A DNA stretch of 64,000 nt from Strongylocentrotus droebachiensis (GCA_035222895.1 JAVYIG010007232.1:1-64000), one strand, 5' to 3'. Positions 46,110 to 59,060 are shown, numbered from the stretch's first letter. Numbers and translations: made by a program. The notes: a model not told the origin generated them from the sequence alone.

Positions 46110-46850
46110 TTTATATACATGAATGGCAACAATGTTTTATATTCACAAGTCGTATATATGGATGAGAAATTTGGTTATACTTGTTGTTATTATTTATTCT
46201 GTACATGTGCACATGTATATGTTAAACTTAATTATAATCAAATAGACCCAGTACAATATCTCTTGTCATGATATTCAATTTTGACAGAAACTGTACTTAA
46301 TTCATCTTACTTTGTTTATAATTATGTATAAATGTTTTTGACCGATAAAAAGTAAATAAAAGTATGGGAACTTGCTAAAATCACAAACACTGACAATCAT
46401 AACCAGAAATATGCTGATAAGCCATAGGACCCATGTGTCTTGGCCTAACAGCTCAATTTTTGTACATTTCATTACACCTATTTTGCCTTCTCTCAGATGT
46501 TCATCTTTTACTTGTTTTTTTTCTTCCAATTCCTCTTTAAAAAAAAAAAAAATCAATTTCTGAGAAATACACTATCCATCTATACCGAAACTCGGGACCA
46601 GCTAGAAATTGAGTGTTTTGGCACCCAGACATTTCTTTCAAAGAAAAGGATAGAGTTGAAATGTGATAGCACACACAATTTCGGAAAAGTAGGTTGGAAC
46701 TTAAAAGTCCTACTTATTTTGTTTGAGAAGAGATGCACCAATGAAATGTTTATCACTCATACTTTACAACAGCTCTGATACAATAACAATAAAAGCTTCA
46801 TTTTATATTGTGTATATAACTATATGGATTTCAGGGGATGTTCAAGGCAC

Positions 46851-47012
46851 CTGAAAAGTACTATTATTCCTACCAGGTACCCATCTACTGCACCTGGGTG
46901 GAGAGTGGCAAATGTAGATTGCATGTCCTGCCCTAGGATAAGAGTGCCACGGAGGGACTCGAACCATGCGATCCAAAGTCTGGTAAAGTATCCACTGGAC
47001 CACTGCACCTCT
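46851..47012 (-). mobile_element. tRNA-derived SINE, second copy
   Basis: On the minus strand it has A box TGGTCCAGTGG (46992-47002) and a perfect B box GGTTCGAGTCC (46955-46965), then the body CACTCTCCACCCAGGTG shared with the 7.2-kb copy. Confidence 0.8.
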
Positions 47013-47289
47013 ATATGGAAGTTGAATTGTATCTTTATGCCCGTACCCACACCCCACCCATCCCCTCCTATTATAAAACCCTTTTTCTTAAAGAGAAGGT
47101 TGAGTTCTGGGAAGAGGTGAAAAATAATTTGTGAGCATAATCATTCTTATTATGCAAGTGTGGAAGAACATCAGATAAGACATGTTCCCTGAAAAGCATG
47201 GCTCTTCAAATGCCTTCATATTCTAAATATGTCATGAAATATCGTAAAACTTGGGGGGGGGGGGGTAGGATTTATACGTCACGTGTTCG

Positions 47290-47472
47290 TGTAGTCCCAT
47301 ATATATCTTTCTGTGTACAGTGTTTTTAACTTTACCAAGACTTGGCCAAATTTCGTATCATTTTGATGATTCCAGAACCTTGCAATACACACAAATTCTT
47401 ATACGCTAGAAGATCAACCTTTTCTGGTCGATTCCACACCGTTTCTTTCACAATGCAATCGCAACTTCATCT
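47290..47472 (-). mobile_element. TTAA MITE, AGAT family, partial
   Basis: Inverse copy of the 22.1-kb element: GCGATTGCATTGTGAAAGAA, GTGTGGAATCGACCAGAAAA and AAGGTTCTGGAATCATCAAA on the minus strand. Its AGAT end abuts TTAA (47473-47476). The other end is not found. Confidence 0.7.
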
Positions 47473-47746
47473 TTAAATATCTTCTTTTCTTTTTTTTTAC
47501 AATAGTCAGTGGTAAACCCTAATAATGGCAAGCGTCAATAAGCATGGATGATGATGATAAAGATGATGGCACATCGGTGTCTGCGGTTATCGATGTCCGC
47601 AATGAATGAATGTACATGTCATGCATGGTCGAGGATTGCTCTCTAATTACCGTGGTGATGAAAACAGGAAGATGCGGGAATTATTAGGAGGAGGAGGGGT
47701 GATTGCCCTCTGGACAGGGATAGAGAATGTTAGACAGATTGAGAGA

Positions 47747-47785
<39 letters not shown>

Positions 47786-49310
47786 ATGAACTAACAACAA
47801 ACATTTGTGACCTCATAAATAGTACAAGGATTGTTGTGCTGTTTAAAATTTGACATGGTCAAAAAATACTTGAATTGTCAATTGATTTAGCTTACAATGT
47901 AGAAAAGCACTGAAAGTATTTTTTAAAAACCAATGTTGAGAAAAGGGGGAAATTGAAGTGTATTTCCAGTAAGAACAATTAATTGTCCTGTAGTTCAAAT
48001 AAATATAAAATCACAGAGTTCATCATATCTAAAGAAGCAATGTGTAAGCACTTACACAGCATCGATCATTGCTACCGTACTCATAAAATCTTGCTTTGCT
48101 TTCCATCATATTTGGGAATTATTTTCAATATATTTTTAAGGTGATGAAATAATACCTTTGATTAGTGGAAATAACACAAGATACAAAGAAGAGAGAAGTT
48201 ATGAACTCTGTATGCACACATCTTTATATCAGAGATAGGGGAAAATGAAATAAATGAGATTCAGATGAAAATAATTTATAACAAAGAAATAAATCCATAA
48301 TGGCTTTTGAATTCAAAGAATTATCAACAAAACAACAAGTGAATTAAAATTCTGGTGATTTCTTCCAATTCTAAATGGGACTTTTCCTGAAGTGAAAAAT
48401 ATGTAATGACTACATCCTAACAGAAATTACACGACATATAGGTAAATATTCCTTTGAAGTAGACGCTATTTCACAACACGAGAATAACAACAGCTAGAAT
48501 CGAGAGCCTGTTTGGTGTCATTCAGAATGTTTACAGGAAAGTAATTAGAGAGAACCATGACGTTTGTAATACATTATCAAAGAATTCAATTGAAAAGTAA
48601 TGAGAGTTTGTAGGTCACAGGAAACCCACATATCTCTTTACCGATTCCAATTGGGTTGCATCCAAGTGATTAGTAATCATTAGATACCATTCAGAAGAAA
48701 AAAAGAGACAAGAAAAACAAAAAAGAATAGAAAAGGAAAAAGAATATCTGTTTTCCAATGTATACTTTTCAGCCAGTAAATAAGTCCTTTCAATTTAATT
48801 TCAGTATCATTTCAAATATAATTACCTTTTATTGTTGTTATTTTGTAATTAATTTATTTTATTATTTTTCGCATGGAAAAATTCACAGAAAATGACAATT
48901 AAACTCTATATTTATGACTACCGGTAAAAGTAAAATTACTTTAACCAATATTTCATCTATAGTCTCAATCCTAATTCACTCCTAAGTCTATTTTCTCAAA
49001 AGTATATTCATGTTTAAAACTATACAGGATATAGTTCAATACAATATGTTAATGAGTAGGCCTCATTTGAAAACTAAAACTTTCACAAAATGTTAATGTC
49101 AGCCATTTTCTCAGTAAGTAAGAATACTTTAGCCAAATGCAAATTTACTGTCGTCATTCAATCAATTCGAAGCATGAAAATTTGGGAATCTGGACCATTC
49201 CCCAAATGTGACAGTTTAATATTACATGCATGTGTCTGGGTTACAATGACCTTAAATATGTTGTTTTAATGTGTCTTGCAATGAGAATAGCTTACATTCA
49301 CCAACTCCTG
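47473..49310. other. Non-coding stretch, nothing recognised
   Basis: A GA microsatellite lies at 47740-47781. The rest is AT-rich with no exon seen. Confidence 0.4.
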
Positions 49311-49618
49311 GGTGGTACGTGTTTCACAAAGATTCTAAATTGAACTTATCTCTAAGTTTGACTTAACAATTATGGAAAGCATCATTGAAAATATTTTGTG
49401 AAAGTTATTTTGACAGGCATACAATGTTGATTCAAACCATTCATATTTTCTATTGTCAAGGAGATGTCATGCTCTTGATGTGAAATTTATGAAAAGTCTA
49501 AAATACTTGAGTTTTTGCTTTTGAATATATTTCATTCTTAGGCTACGAATGGCTCTCCATATTTTTTAAGTCCAACTTAGAGTTAAGTTCGAATTAGGAT
49601 CTTTGTGAAACACCTCCC
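49311..49618. mobile_element. GTTTCACAAAG-type MITE, subfamily B
   Basis: The ends GTGTTTCACAAAGATTC and GATCTTTGTGAAACACC are inverted. Its interior matches the 29.5-kb copy (AGGAGAT.T.ATG.TCTTGATGTG). Confidence 0.85.
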
Positions 49619-50454
49619 TGGTAATGAACTGCATGAGGACATCAAGGATACATATTTTCTTGAATTGAGAATAGAAATGATTATCAACATCTGGGATCCA
49701 TTAAGTCAAGTACAAGGTCATCATGAGGTCACGCTCAGCTCGAAGATGAACTCTGATGAAGTAAAACTAGTTTTCACTGAGGTCTCTCCAAACAGAGCCC
49801 CTTGCTCCACCAACATGAAATAATTTTGAGATGAAACTGATAATTACAATAAAAACATTACCATTGTTGAAATTTCACTCATTATGTACAATATGGGGAA
49901 ATCTAAAGTCTATCACATATCTCTCAGCTCTCTTAGCACATATTTAAAGAAATTAATTGTGATAAAGTCCAGTTATTAAGACTAACCCACAGTGAAGTTA
50001 GGTTACTTTCGTTTTCAAGAAAGGGAGGGGGGTTCATTCTTTAACAAGTACAATTTTCTTTTTCTTATTCCAACTCAGAAATTTGGATCACCACGAAATT
50101 GGCTTGATAAATGTTGATCTCGCCCCATATATCACAACCCTCAAGCGATAGAGGGGCAGAGCAAGAGGATTTTATTTCATGGGGGAGGGGATGAATGAGG
50201 GGAGAGGCATATGATGCAGTGGGGTAAGGGATGGGAAGGGGGAAGGGTAAAGTTGAAATCTATATCAGATATAAAGAATGCAAACTAAATGATCATTTTG
50301 ATAAAAATATGAAATTTAAATTAATTATTGTTCAAGTATTGATGTTTAAATTACCATTCCACTCCAAAACTTTAGAAGTATCACAATTTTCTTCAGTGTG
50401 GTTGAATGGTTGAACGGTCTGTTTGTTTTACCTGACTGCTCAGAAAGTATGTGT

Positions 50455-50618
50455 ATGCTTGTCTGTAAGAAACCAGGGAACCAACGGCTTTAAGTCCTCT
50501 TTGAGTGACTTGGTAAAGAGGATTAATGCCTTACACCTAAGCTAAGGACAGTAGCGCATTGCCTTACTTTTGAACCTGGGATCTCCCGGTGACAAGACCA
50601 CTGAGCCATCGCACCTCC
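50455..50618 (-). mobile_element. Second type of tRNA-like SINE
   Basis: On the minus strand it starts AGGTGCGATGGCTCAGTGG (A-box-like), then CCCAGGTTCAAAAG (B-box-like), then a body with AGGACTTAAAGCCGTTGG. It is followed by short GAATT repeats. The A-B spacing is shorter than in a tRNA. Confidence 0.55.
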
Positions 50619-50642
50619 TTGAATTGAATTGAATTGCGGGTA

Positions 50643-50747
50643 AATTCGTTCCTATTTTCACGAAGTGACGGTAGTGAGGAAAATCGGCACGCAAATTGTT
50701 TGCGATTTTAATTCACTACTGTCACTTCATGAAAATAGGGACGAATT
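50643..50747. repeat. 105-bp fold-back with 44-bp arms
   Basis: AATTCGTTCCTATTTTCACG...AAAATCG and its inverse pair with a few mismatches around a loop of about 16 nt (GCACGCAAATTGTTTG). Confidence 0.8.
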
Positions 50748-51272
50748 GTCTCTTATCAACTAAAATCAAAGAAAACTTTTAAAAAAGGAAAGTTTGTTCT
50801 CGGTAATACCATGCAGGATCTACAATGCTTTCTGGTCTTGAAGAAGTGCTGTGGTAAAGTAAATATCCATTTTCCATAAATTAGCAATGATATTCAAGTC
50901 ACATCAATCTAATCTACGTGGTACTTACCCTACTTACTGTAAGATGTACCTATACAGCTCACAGGAGTGTGAATGTACTAGGTAAGGAGTCTTACAGTAG
51001 ATCAAGCAACGACCCACTCTGGGCTGCCACAGGGATTTGCTGAATTTTCATAGGTAGATCAGAGAACCTGCATGCATGGATAACTGTTTTTATTACATCA
51101 ATCTAGTTATTTATAGGGGGTTTACGAGATCCCCATGGCTGGCCCTCCCTCTCAATTGCCCATTACCCAGCTAAAATTTCTAGTCTTGAACTTGACATAC
51201 CAGTCAAAAGTGCAAAATACTGTCACTGTAATTTGCTCAAATTATGCGGATAAAGATGTGTCTCCCCGCCAG

Positions 51273-51424
51273 AAAAGGACCTGGATCTAAGGAGATTGGA
51301 ATCAATTGTTGAATTATGCTACATGAAATTATCTCGGATCCATCAAAGCTCCTCGTCTCGCCCCGACAGGCAGAGGAGAGGAGAGGGGCGGAAAGGAGGC
51401 GCAAGGCTCAGGGTCCCAGATTGA
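51273..51424 (+). CDS. Candidate terminal exon, plus strand
   Basis: A good acceptor (GATGTGTCTCCCCGCCAG) is followed by two bases and 49 codons to TGA: KDLDLRRLESIVELCYMK, then LSRIHQSSSSRP and a basic Arg/Gly tail. Composition is GC-richer than the surroundings. It is phase 1 at the acceptor. The product is not recognised; a GC-rich chance frame is possible. Confidence 0.35.
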
Positions 51425-51898
51425 TTACTTCATTTTGTGAAAGCGAGAAGGGCATTAACACAAACACATATACAATTTTTACATGGAGCTAATACCGTTC
51501 GAGCTCTCAACAAAGTAATTGAGGGTGTGACTGATTGGTATATATACAAACACCAAATAGAGTACAAACTTGTTGCAAGACACTCCTCAGACCAGGATAA
51601 TAACCTTATATTATTGAACCTTTTTATACTCCTATGATTGTTTTTTACTTCATTGACATGTTTGGAACTGTATAAGAAATTTATGAGAGCAAAATAATAA
51701 TCACTTTTATGTGATTAATTTTCAGATAGATAATTAATTTTCAGATAGTTCCACCCTCATTGGACGAGTTCTACTTTGTTCTATATGCTTGTTTACCAAA
51801 CCTACACAGAAAATGAGTTGAGAACCCTCCTTATATCTCTCAGCTAATTATTATTATTTTTTTTTTATTTACTACATTTTTCAGGGTTAACTTACTGA

Positions 51899-52095
51899 CA
51901 ATAGCACTTTAAATGGCTAATATTACAATTGTTTTACTTTTTGGAAAAAATAAACTCATTAACCTTATTGTCAATAGCACTTTAAATGGCTAATATTACA
52001 ATTATTTTACTTCTTGGAAATAATAAACTCACTAATCTTTCTGTCAATAGCACTTTAAATGGGTTGATATTTTTGTAATGCTTAGAAGAAAAACA
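51899..52095. repeat. 72-73-bp tandem repeat, 2.5 copies
   Basis: CAATAGCACTTTAAATGG recurs at 51899, 51972 and 52044, followed by GCTAATATTACAATT and TAATAAACTCA-type words. Confidence 0.85.
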
Positions 52096-52588
52096 AAATA
52101 ATAACCTCACTTTTTGAAACACTTTTCCCCAAAATTGAAATGCCTTGCACTACAGCCCTCCACTGACTTTCCCTAGAGGCTACTAATATGTTTTTCGATC
52201 CAAGGGAAAATGTTTATAGTGAACTGTTTCGTCAGGCGCTGAAGTGATGATTAAAGTTGTGATCAACCATAGACCTACTGCCATAGATATTGAAACATAT
52301 TAGAGAGTTAGCAAGCCATGTTTGTAAAGACAGAAGTTTAATTAGTCCAATTTTTATAGAACGCCCAATTTCAAAATATCATAATTCTGTGCAATTTATG
52401 GTAATTTTCTAACAAAATGATTAAATGAAATAAAAAAGAAAAATATATCTTATAATAATGACATCCTTTTTATTTGTTCATCGATTTAGTTAAAAAATTG
52501 GAATAATAGTAAGAGAACGAAGAGGTTGCCTTTAATTAGGTGCTCCATGAATCATGATGTAAATCACTTTGTTGAGGTTTAAACCTGA

Positions 52589-52730
52589 GGGGTGTTTCAC
52601 AAAGCGTTTTTTCAATGACAAATTACAAAAATCAGTGTCAAATCTGCTGATAACCAATCAGAAGCAAGGATTTCACAAGCTTTTAACAAATACTGTCATT
52701 TTTCACTGATAACAAGTTTTGTGAACCCTC
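52589..52730. mobile_element. Short element with GTTTCACAAAG-like ends
   Basis: The ends GGGGTGTTTCACAAAGC and GTTTTGTGAACCCTC resemble the MITE family at 9-49 kb, but the interior (CTGATAACCAATCAGAAGCA) is different. Confidence 0.55.
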
Positions 52731-53189
52731 CCCCCCCCCCCCAGGACTAATTAGTTTGCATTCATGCTTAACAGCCTATGTGTTTGATCATGAGGATTTG
52801 ATTTTTTCTGTGTGTTGTATGACATTTTGTTTGTTCGCGTGTTTGTCTGTTTTCTATTTCACTACAGGAATTCCATACCAATTGTCACAATCCATATAAT
52901 TTTGCTACAAATCACATTCAGATCAATTTTTCAACAAGTACATTCAAAGTTAAATAGTTTACATGAATCCCAATCATAAATATCTTGATAATCAGACAGG
53001 CGATCGACTTGTAAAATTCATGGGATTCCTGACTGACCTAAAGGTTATAATTATGATTGCAGCATATAGCTTTATCTAGGATTTTGTTTAGAATCTGAGA
53101 CAAAGATATCCAATCCCTTTAACCTAGTCTCTGGGCTACTTTAGTTGTGAAGTTAATCTTGAAAATATCCAGAAGCTGCTGAGAAATGA

Positions 53190-53346
53190 TTTTTTTTTTT
53201 GCCAGGACAGTCGTGTTTATTCGGTAAGCTGATATTTTCAAGGTCATTCAGAGGTCGTTCCTGGGCTTGAATTAGGTCCATTGCTAGAGGGGTTCCTGGC
53301 ATGCACCAGGGGGAATACAAAGGCCATGTTCCAACTTGCATTTATT
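53190..53346 (-). other. Transcript-3'-end-like segment
   Basis: On the minus strand, an acceptor-like CTATCCAG is followed by an open frame of 33 codons (INASWNMAFVFPLVHARN...TTSE) to TGA, then AATAAA (53217-53222), then 15 nt, then about 11 A. This is either a terminal exon with a chance A run or the tail of a retroposed transcript. Confidence 0.35.
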
Positions 53347-54540
53347 CTGGATAGCCATGGCCATGGTCATATTCCCTATAATAAGTATGAAAGCACTTGT
53401 TCATTTGCAACTTTTAATATCTATTGATATCTGTAAAAATATCATGATCTCTCTTGCAAATATTTCAGAGCCTTGTTCAATGTGAAAACAATACAAAGTC
53501 TAACCTTAAAAATTAAAATCATTTAGAAAATAACTTAAACATCAACTTTGAAAATGATTCCTGTTATAATCCTATATTCCATCAAAAGTACATCAGGAGA
53601 TTAATGTAAAATTTGCTTGTTCTATTTCTTCTATTGATATATTCTTTTTCTTCTTTTCTTCTACATCTATTACTTTTCACACTGTGTTTCATTTTTAGAA
53701 TACAGAAAGTATTAGAACAAAAATTCCAAGACAAACAAGTGAAATTAAAGGAAATTGTAATATATACTGTAAGACCATGAGAATTTAAAAGATAGATTTA
53801 GATCATCACATTATCATGCCAACCTCATCAGAACAAACATATTAATATCTCTATTATCCTGACTGAATGTTGGAACCGTACATAGTTCTTAAAATTGGTC
53901 TAAATATACTTTTTTCAGTTCTTTTTTAAAAGTTTCAATCATGGATAGACCCCCATATGAAACAAAGAGCAAGAAATAATAGGAAATATCAAATTGGTTG
54001 GTTAAACTGTAAGTTATAATTTTTCAAACAAATTTATTGAGTAGGATTAGATTAGGATTAAAAAGATTGACAAGATCCAATATCTTAATAATGAGGGAAT
54101 ATATCCTTACTGAATCCCATATTGATTAACACAAGATAAACAAATCTACATCACAAGAAAGATCCATTAACATTGGCAAGAGAAACTAATCTCGTCAAAG
54201 ATTAGTGTCATATAATATCTTGGGGGCAGTTTTGACATACTTTTCGCTCATTTAATTTGAAAATGGATAGAAACAAAAACCCCTCTATGCAATTATTTCA
54301 TCCTCTCTCGTGAAGATTTGAGACTGGTAATATATGAAGCAATTAATTATCACACTGATCCGAGACTGAGAGAGGGAGACGGAGAGAGCATGAAGGCTTG
54401 AGAAAGGGTCACCAGTAAACTCATCCGCAATGATTGTTTCTAGAGGGCAGTTTTAGAGATGGTTTTCTCAAATCAAAACCAGAAAAGAATAATATGACAG
54501 GGATTGGGACCCATGCTTTCTCCAGGGGGCGAATCAGAAA

Positions 54541-54608
54541 TCTGAGCTGGAACCAACGCAATGACATCGATATCGCCAAGAGCTTTCTACCGCTGAGATA
54601 ACCAACCC
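54541..54608 (-). mobile_element. tRNA-like sequence, probable SINE head
   Basis: On the minus strand, GGTTATCTCAGCGGTAGAAA (A-box-like) and, about 40 nt on, TTGGTTCCAGCTCAG (B-box-like). It does not fold as a full tRNA. Confidence 0.4.
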
Positions 54609-55205
54609 ACACGAGAATCAGATTTATTAAACACAATTGTAATACGATTCCCATCGGAACGTGGAAATGGTGGGGGCAGACGTGTGTAATAAGTATAAAC
54701 TCGTATTGGTCAAGACAAGCCTTGTAACCAAAGTGACAGACCCTCTGAATCATAGATTAGCAAGTTTTTCCACTTTAGGGACAATTTGCTAAATACCTTA
54801 GAATACTTTTGATCCTTTTCACATCCTAAGGATATATATGTAGACGCTTGTAAATACAATACTTGCCAATGGCTTAAATTTATCTTCAAATATTTTAGTT
54901 AGAATGATGCAAAAGCAGTCCAAAATCGTAGGGGCACCAATTTTTCAAAGTACAAGTATTGCCACTGTCTATAGGTTGGAGATATAACTTTCTTTCTAAA
55001 GTGAAATGAACAGGTCATCTAATTCTTGAATCATTTCTGTAAATGATTAGTTTTCTTTTTTTTTTACAATTTTGGAAACTATATGGTTTATATCTAAAGT
55101 GAATTTAAGTTTCATTTTTCTTGGCATGAAATTTGTATGTGCTGCTATGACTATAAACAAGTTAATTTTGAATTTTCACGAGCATATTAATATTAATGAT
55201 GTTAA

Positions 55206-55726
55206 AGGTACTATGTCCCTTTTGCAGCCAACCTCAAATTCTGTAGAACTTTGCAGGAATTATGAATATGTCATGTATCTGTGAAATTTAAACGTTAGCA
55301 GTGTCCTCATATTCAAATTATGCAAGGAAACCTGTTTACTTGCTAGACTTCACTGTCAGACACTATTGAGTGACTGCCTGGCTTTTTTCTTCTTTGGTAA
55401 TAACATACATAAAATGAGCTGTAAAGGGTACATGGGCATTTGTTTACATCAATAACCCACTTCTTGTGATGGCCAAATTAAACTGATTGAATATTTGCGC
55501 AGCATAAAGTACGACCATTCGGTACAATGGCCTGAAAATCAAGACTATTACTTATTGGCTCTATAGCTCCTAAGTCGATTTGACAACTAATAGTAGTTAT
55601 TTTTCCACTTGAAGAGATTTTCAAGCCCCACCTTTTTTAGGGAAGTTCTAAATTAGTATTATCTTTCAAATGCCGTTGGAATTTAAATTTTTCATTTTTT
55701 TGGCCTGCAAATGGGACATAGTACCT
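55206..55726. mobile_element. 521-bp TTAA-flanked MITE, AGGTACTATG family
   Basis: TTAA at 55202-55205 and 55727-55730 flanks inverted ends AGGTACTATGTCCC and GGGACATAGTACCT, extended by TTTTGCAG/CTGCAAAT. No coding capacity. Confidence 0.9.
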
Positions 55727-56032
55727 TTAACCTCTCAATGTATGACCTACTAGAGTATACCCTTTCTTCAGGAAGACTTGAAAGTTAATTGAAATATCTT
55801 TGAATCCCAAGTACATTCTGGTAACCCTCTGAAATTTCTATTCTTCAATTTGTATATCAAGTTTGTAAAATTTTAACTTAATTTAATGGTGAACAACAGC
55901 CATTTGTTGTAAATGGCAAAATTCAGTGTTGTGTTCTTTGTTTTTTTTAAAATCCAGTTTTCCCAAAAACCTGTTGTCACTCCAGCTCTGTAGTTCAATC
56001 AGTATCATTTTAATACATTTTTCATTTACCAG

Positions 56033-56094
56033 AAACAACAATCATCTTCACAATGATCACTGATATCATCATGACAGCTGGGAGTCCATCCATG
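56033..56094 (+). CDS. Candidate internal exon, plus strand
   Basis: It lies between ACATTTTTCATTTACCAG and GTTAGT; two bases, then 20 codons in phase 1, the only open frame: TTIIFTMITDIIMTAGSPSM. It ends in phase 0, matching the next candidate exon. Confidence 0.4.
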
Positions 56095-56314
56095 GTTAGT
56101 AGCCTAGCTTTTACAACCAATCAATTACTGCGGAATGAAACATCTATTCCCTGTTATTACAGGGCCCATCAAAACTACTAATCTCCTTTAGATTGCGCCA
56201 ATTGTCAAACCAGGAAGTAATCCCGATAAATCACCCAGCATTCCTCGCTGCTTCCAGATTTAAAGCATCAATTTGTCAGCTCCATAAAATATATGTCATC
56301 CTCTGATACTACAG

Positions 56315-56365
56315 GACACCCCTCCCATGATTGATGATGCCATCCCTGAGACTACCCCTAACTAG
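56315..56365 (+). CDS. Candidate terminal exon, plus strand
   Basis: After a 220-bp GT-AG intron (acceptor CCTCTGATACTACAG), 16 codons follow in phase 0 to TAG: DTPPMIDDAIPETTPN. The phase agrees with the preceding candidate exon. The product is not recognised. Confidence 0.4.
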   Translation, partial: DTPPMIDDAIPETTPN

Positions 56366-58431
56366 AGCACTACAGCACTACTCCACCAATTAAATCTAAC
56401 CTCAAAAGTAGAATGGAGGCCATCTGGGGAACACAACTTGTTCCAGATTTTCCCTTTTCCTTCATTTTCGATAGCATTTTTCACAATAAAAACACTATTT
56501 CTAATCCGGTATGGGTCAATTTCGGCATCGTCGCTATCACAATTATGATTCCCAAATGAGAGAAATTTTGTGGGTCAGACACTGCTCCGGCTGGCGCAAA
56601 TATTCTTGAAGATAAATTTTGCCTGGTACTAAATTCAATTACCCACATCATAAACAATGCTGATAGATGTAATAATTAATAGCTACCTTAATATTTGTCT
56701 GACTTGTCTCATAAACTGGGCCGTCTTCGATTGAAAAGTAGGTAGAAGGGATATTCCACAAAATTTCCCCCCTCGTGGGTTTCTCGCAGACTTGATCAGT
56801 TCATATGACTGTCAATTTATTTGTTGCTGCGTCTCCCTCAAAAAAAAGTACAAAACAACACAGGTAATACCAAAACATAGCACCCAGCTAGAGAATATTT
56901 TGCCTTCAGCATGTTTAGTTACATTACAGAGACGTGAATATTTTTATCTAAAATTCATATCTTAAAAAAGGGAATTTTGATATTTTGGATATCACTTATC
57001 ATTTTAATAGGCTTTATTTATCATTACAATTTGTGTTAAATACAAATACCTAACTGAATAGTCTTGGAGTCTTTATAAAAACAAAGCTTTTAAATTTGAA
57101 CTATACTTCAATATTGCAAAAAATACAATTACATATTCAGAAACATCCCCCGAATATATTGATATGCATCTCAAATTTCTGCCCAAATCTGTAACCCTAT
57201 GATGGCTTGGAAAAATTCCAACCTGTATACACGATGAAACAGTTGAAAATGTTGCCTGCGTACAATAATTTTGCAGCATTCATTTCAGTCTATCGGTCTA
57301 TACCATAGACCTCCTTGAAAACTGCCAGCCACATGCAATATTGTCATCTTGATCATATTGAAAATCCTTTCTTTTAATATTTTAACCCATCTTTGAGCCC
57401 CCAAACTGCATAATATATTGTTTTGAGTTGCAAGAAGAAAGTTTTAAGAAAGTTTATCCTTACACCTACATTTTTTAAAGTGAATTGCAAGTAGAAAGTG
57501 GCTACAAAGTTTAATATCCCTACACCTTATATGTAATTTCATTGCTAAGTCCACCCTCATCATACTCTTTAACAATCGCAACCTATATATTTGCCCGTTA
57601 ATTTAGCCCCCCCCCCCCCCCCCTCCCCCGCCATCAGTAAACCATTGTAGAATAATTCAGAGAAGGTAGGGATTCAAATTTCAAAAGTACAAAACCTTGA
57701 TGGTCAACATTGAACCCCAATGGTAGTCTGGTGTGGTTCCAATTAAATCTCATAAAGTCTATTTTTAGCTTGCCATGTGAAAAGTCTGGTGAGAATTCCA
57801 CTTTTATGCCACCTGTTACTGGGAAAAAGCTTGTTTTGTGGTTAGACTTGTACCTTGGTTGTACCCACCATTGGGGCATTTACTGCCATTTGTGCTCCCA
57901 AATCACACCAGAAATATTTTAATTGGGATGCAATGTACAGCGACCTCTGCTATTTTCACTTACTTGCGCACTTTCTTTTTTCTGATTAAAAAAAAGAAAA
58001 TTGATGTGGCAACCCCCAATCGACTTCCATTTATTTTAAGCATTAGTGACAATTGCTCTGTGGTGATATTAAAGCCAGCATTATCCCTAACCCTAACCAT
58101 GGACCATGCCCTGACCCAGGACCTAACCTAAAGCCAAGTTGTAACCCTAATTCTTATCCACCAAAGTAAGTGTTGAAGCACTTTTTTTGTTTGTTGTAAG
58201 CATAACCCTATATCTTATAAAATATTCCACAGTCTTTTCCACATAGCTACAAATTTCACTATGTAGGGGACTTTTCATAAGAAAGAGAACGATTTGTACA
58301 AGGATGCTACATTCTACCAAGAAGAGTGAAGTATGACCAGATTTTGACCTTTCACTTGGTCAAATTCTTGGCAATGACTCATTGTAATGGTAGACATTCA
58401 TAGGTAGTCAATGTAACAGTATAACAAATGT

Positions 58432-58434
<3 letters not shown>
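56366..58434. other. Non-coding stretch, nothing recognised
   Basis: Includes a poly-C run at 57607-57622 and two telomere-like CCCTAA units at about 58085. No exon seen. Confidence 0.4.
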
Positions 58435-58468
<34 letters not shown>

Positions 58469-58958
58469 TCGAGAGATCGTGGTGGTGGTGGTGGGGGGGG
58501 GGGGGAGGGGGGGGGGGGGGGGAGGTGCTACAGGGGAGAGTGAAAGAGAACTTCAGAAAGAAATGTAAAGCAAGATGGAGTGAGAGAGAAAAAAAAACAT
58601 AAAGAGAAATAAAGTTGTATTTTAGGGATGCTGGATGTTGAGGTTTATAGGAGGGAAACAGAACTGGGAAGAATATGAGAGAGAGAAAGAGAGAGAGAGA
58701 GGTGGATGGGAGGGGTTAGATAAAGTTTGAGAAAGGGAGAAGGGGAGGGGAATGAAGGAGGACAGAAGAAGGAGTTAGAGAGATAGACAAATATCATTAG
58801 AGAGGAGAGAGAGAGAGAGAGAGAGAGAAGGGCATATATGGATAGGTGAGAGAGTGGAGGAGAGAGAGGGGGTAGAGATACAGTGGAGGAAGGAAAAGAT
58901 AGAGAAATGAAGAATGGGGAGAAAGAGTGAGACAGTTAGAATGACAAAGACAGACACC

Positions 58959-59006
<48 letters not shown>

Positions 59007-59060
59007 CAGTGGAGGAAGGAGAGAGTGAGGTGAGAGTGAGCGAGAGAAACTTGGCATGAG
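58435..59060. repeat. GA-rich tract with GGT and poly-G runs
   Basis: (GA)n at 58437-58466, (GTG)n then about 30 G interrupted by A at 58492-58522, and further GA runs to 59045. Minus-strand frames of up to 108 codons here are Leu/Ser artefacts. Confidence 0.95.

Noticed and set aside
46955-47002. tRNA gene from perfect-looking A and B boxes
   Set aside because: No cloverleaf acceptor or anticodon stem; the body is shared with another repeat copy, so it is a SINE.
49619-49823. Plus-strand open frame after the MITE (DPLSQVQGHHEVTLSSKM)
   Set aside because: Looks partly coding but no acceptor or donor gives one clear reading, and the minus strand is equally plausible.
58080-58100. Telomere-like CCCTAA repeats
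   Set aside because: Only two units, and the surrounding sequence is ordinary.
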